This document shows positions 62,901 through 64,000 of a stretch of DNA of 64,000 nucleotides, one piece after another. Positions within the stretch are counted from its first letter, which is position 1. Each line of letters starts with the position of its first letter. The notes beneath the pieces are model-generated. The model was not told the origin of the DNA. It ran no database searches and worked only from the letters and a program-made list of their open reading frames with translations. The translations under genes and the position numbers were made by a program. The DNA comes from Trebouxia sp. TZW2008. Lineage: Eukaryota > Chlorophyta > Trebouxiophyceae > Trebouxiales > Trebouxiaceae. The stretch spans positions 1-64,000 of the forward strand of contig BDIU01000147.1 of assembly GCA_002118135.1 (NCBI GenBank), given 5' to 3'.

Positions 62901-63052
62901 AGCAGCTGTGCCACCAGGTGATTGCAGCTGCCATCCTCCACAGGCCGGCCTTGACCCCTCATGTCGCTCATCACAGTGAAGCTGGCCTGCACTTGTCCAC
63001 CTTCCAGCAATGCTGCTAGAACAGTGCCATACGCATTGGTGTCTGGCTGCAC
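59977..63052 (-). CDS. PPR-like repeat protein, 3' part, at least four exons
   Basis: Fragmentary helical-repeat protein resembling pentatricopeptide repeat (PPR) proteins, which bind organellar RNA. Exons seen: 63052-62861, 62547-62431, 61581 to roughly 60873, and terminal 60246-59977 (TAG). Exon A reads VQPDTNAYGTVLAALLEGGQ then a second repeat-like unit with PVEDGSCNHLVAQLLSSNQL; exon B reads TPDQQICA-LV-ALKDEGQVW-ALQLI. These have the PD-x-AY-x-LL-AL-GQV rhythm of PPRs. Exon C begins AVPSIKLRLQDYVSLTEKAL, has a hydrophobic helix (FGMAATVWLLVQL) and then low-complexity 13-residue repeats. The terminal exon (SHVYKWLDEHKQVLQNML) is coding-like but its junction with exon C does not have a settled phase, so it could belong to another gene. 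The 5' end lies beyond 63052 and maybe outside the window. Confidence 0.55.
60290..60349. repeat. Imperfect hairpin, 18-bp arms
   Basis: GTATACAGACTACATGTG at 60290-60307 pairs with CACGTGTAGTCTGTATAC at 60332-60349 with one mismatch (loop 24 bases). A further direct copy of ATGTATACAGACT follows at about 60365. Possible miniature inverted element or cruciform; no target-site duplication was recognised. Confidence 0.7.
60545..60905 (-). repeat. Duplicated 3' portion of the PPR gene exon C
   Basis: GGCAGCATATGCAAGC and AGGACTTGCCT occur at about 60557, 60607 and 60817, and CCTGCAGCCC-ACTAA/CCAACTGTGCAGCCCAGCTCAGCA at about 60689 and 60894. The minus frame remains open through these copies, giving the protein-like repeat LSWAAQLVGLQD twice, but they are better explained as exon-edge and intron echoes. 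Confidence 0.7.
61170..61383 (-). repeat. 39-bp coding repeats, five or more 13-residue units
   Basis: Units TDHTHMTASPKSS, TDPTRMTASPKPS, TPPTSMAASPEPS, TDYTNTAESLRPG and TDPTSMVASLKAG follow one another in one open frame. A disordered Ser/Thr/Pro linker or an in-frame minisatellite. Confidence 0.8.
61600..61850 (-). pseudogene. Three copies of PPR gene exon C start
   Basis: The exon C start (AVPSIKLRLQDYVSLTEK, first base 61581) recurs with similar text near 61665, 61752 and 61830: TGTACCAT or TATACCGC, CAAGCTACGCCTACA and TGTCAGCCTGAC. Two of them keep GCAG-GCTGTACC-like acceptors; all run into stops. Confidence 0.85.
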
Positions 63053-64000
63053 CTACAAAGTGCAGTCTTGGTTCAGGTGATTGCAGCTAGCATCCTCAAC
63101 AGGTCTGCCTTGACCCTTCATGTCGCTCATTACACTGCTTAGCTGGCCTGCACTTGTCCACCTTCCAGCAGTGCTGTTGAAACAATGCAGCAATGTCTGG
63201 CTGCAACTGCAAAGCGCAGTCTGGGTTCAGGTGATTGCAGCTAGCATCCTCAACAGGTCCGCCTTGACCCCTCATGTCACTCATTACACTGTGGCTGGCC
63301 TGCACTTGTCCACCTTCCTGCAGTGCTGTTAGAACAATGCAGCAATGTGTGGCTGCAACTGCGAAGCGCACTCATGGTTCAGATGATTACAGCAAGCACC
63401 CTGTGAAAACAGGTGTTACCCGCGTAGGTCTCTCATCACACTGAAGCTGGCCTGCACTTTCCCAGTAGTGCTGCTGGAACAGTGGCATATGCAGTGGTGT
63501 CTGGCTGCAGCTGCAATGGGGTTGCACGTGTCATACCTACTCTATCAGCAAACAATCAGCAAGGACCTCCGGGCAGGACAGCCTACCTTTGCCCTTCTCT
63601 GCGTGATTCTGGCTGCCTGACAACACCGTACCACCGTACCAAGCAAGCATGCAGATGCCGTATTCAATGACGGAAGGCGCAGTTGTGCACAATGCCTCAC
63701 CTTGAGTACAAATCTGAGTCAACAGCTGAGCTTATGCGGCGTTGCTGCCAACAGAGGGTTCAAGTTCAAATGTACGTGTCAAAGTGCACACATGGGGTGC
63801 CTGGCTTTGACAGCTAGCCTGGGAGACTCTGACGGTATGCTGCGACCGCATAGCCCCTCTCAGAACCTCAAGCAGAGCATTGAAGCACTGCTGCATGCAG
63901 AGGATACACAATGCAGCATCATCTTGCAAAGCTGAAATGATTGGAGATCTGACTTTGCCTGGCGGTCTTCTGAACTTGACAGCATCACAACAACAACAAT
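63053..64000 (-). other. Copies of PPR exon A and right edge of window
   Basis: Three decayed copies of exon A (GGQVQAS-TVMSDMRGQG-PVED-SCNHL) lie at about 63070-63215, 63228-63370 and 63381-63525, steps near 155-160 bp. At 63591-63690 the minus strand reads VIEYGICMLAWYGG and ends at GTAGGC; it may be the previous exon. The last 260 bp have open frames on both strands without a recognisable motif. Confidence 0.6.

Noticed and set aside
63690..63800. tRNA-like GGTTCAAGTTC box near the right edge
   Set aside because: No matching A box, anticodon arm or acceptor stem could be folded around it.

Overview
The window looks like nuclear DNA of a green alga, most probably a trebouxiophyte. Every recognisable gene is cut by many GT-AG introns, there are no operons or bacterial ribosome sites, and an interstitial block of plant-type telomere repeat (CCCTAAA) lies in one intron. 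The gene set is plant-like: an AUX1/LAX-type carrier, plant-type L-galactose dehydrogenase, a GCN2 kinase with HisRS-like domain and an organellar ClpB. Gene models were assembled by hand from reading frame, splice signals and remembered family motifs; no search or transcript data were available.

Layout: (1) 190-2944 +, bZIP transcription factor; (2) 4160-5393 +, secreted CHRD-domain protein; (3) about 6709-7563 +, unrecognised protein with its 5' end unresolved; (4) 8800-18670 +, organelle-targeted ClpB/Hsp100 with two heat-shock element clusters just upstream; (5) 19865-26519 -, secreted acetamidase/formamidase; (6) 27102-29789 -, ATP12-type F1-ATPase assembly chaperone; (7) 30164-34213 +, L-galactose dehydrogenase (ascorbate synthesis), divergent from gene 6 across 374 bp; (8) 36565-41709 +, AUX1/LAX-like transporter; (9) 43036-59081 -, GCN2 eIF2alpha kinase in 22 exons; (10) 59977 to at least 63052 -, a PPR-like protein running towards the right edge.

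The most unusual property is shared by most of the genes. Introns hold degenerate, directly repeated copies of the neighbouring exon edge together with its splice site: copies of an exon's start lie upstream of it, and copies of its end lie downstream. Two to five copies are common, and an eight-unit array of about 170 bp per unit lies in GCN2. The copies have stops, frameshifts or missing partner sites, so they look like decoy or pseudo-exons; one set in L-galactose dehydrogenase is still open across several units. This pattern accounts for much of the intron length and for many small open frames.

Functionally the genes are mostly housekeeping or stress-related: protein disaggregation (ClpB), translational control (GCN2), ATP synthase assembly (ATP12), ascorbate synthesis (L-GalDH), nitrogen scavenging from amides, and a possible indole/amino-acid permease. 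There is no sign of a gene cluster acting as one pathway, and no virus or transposon with recognisable proteins was found.
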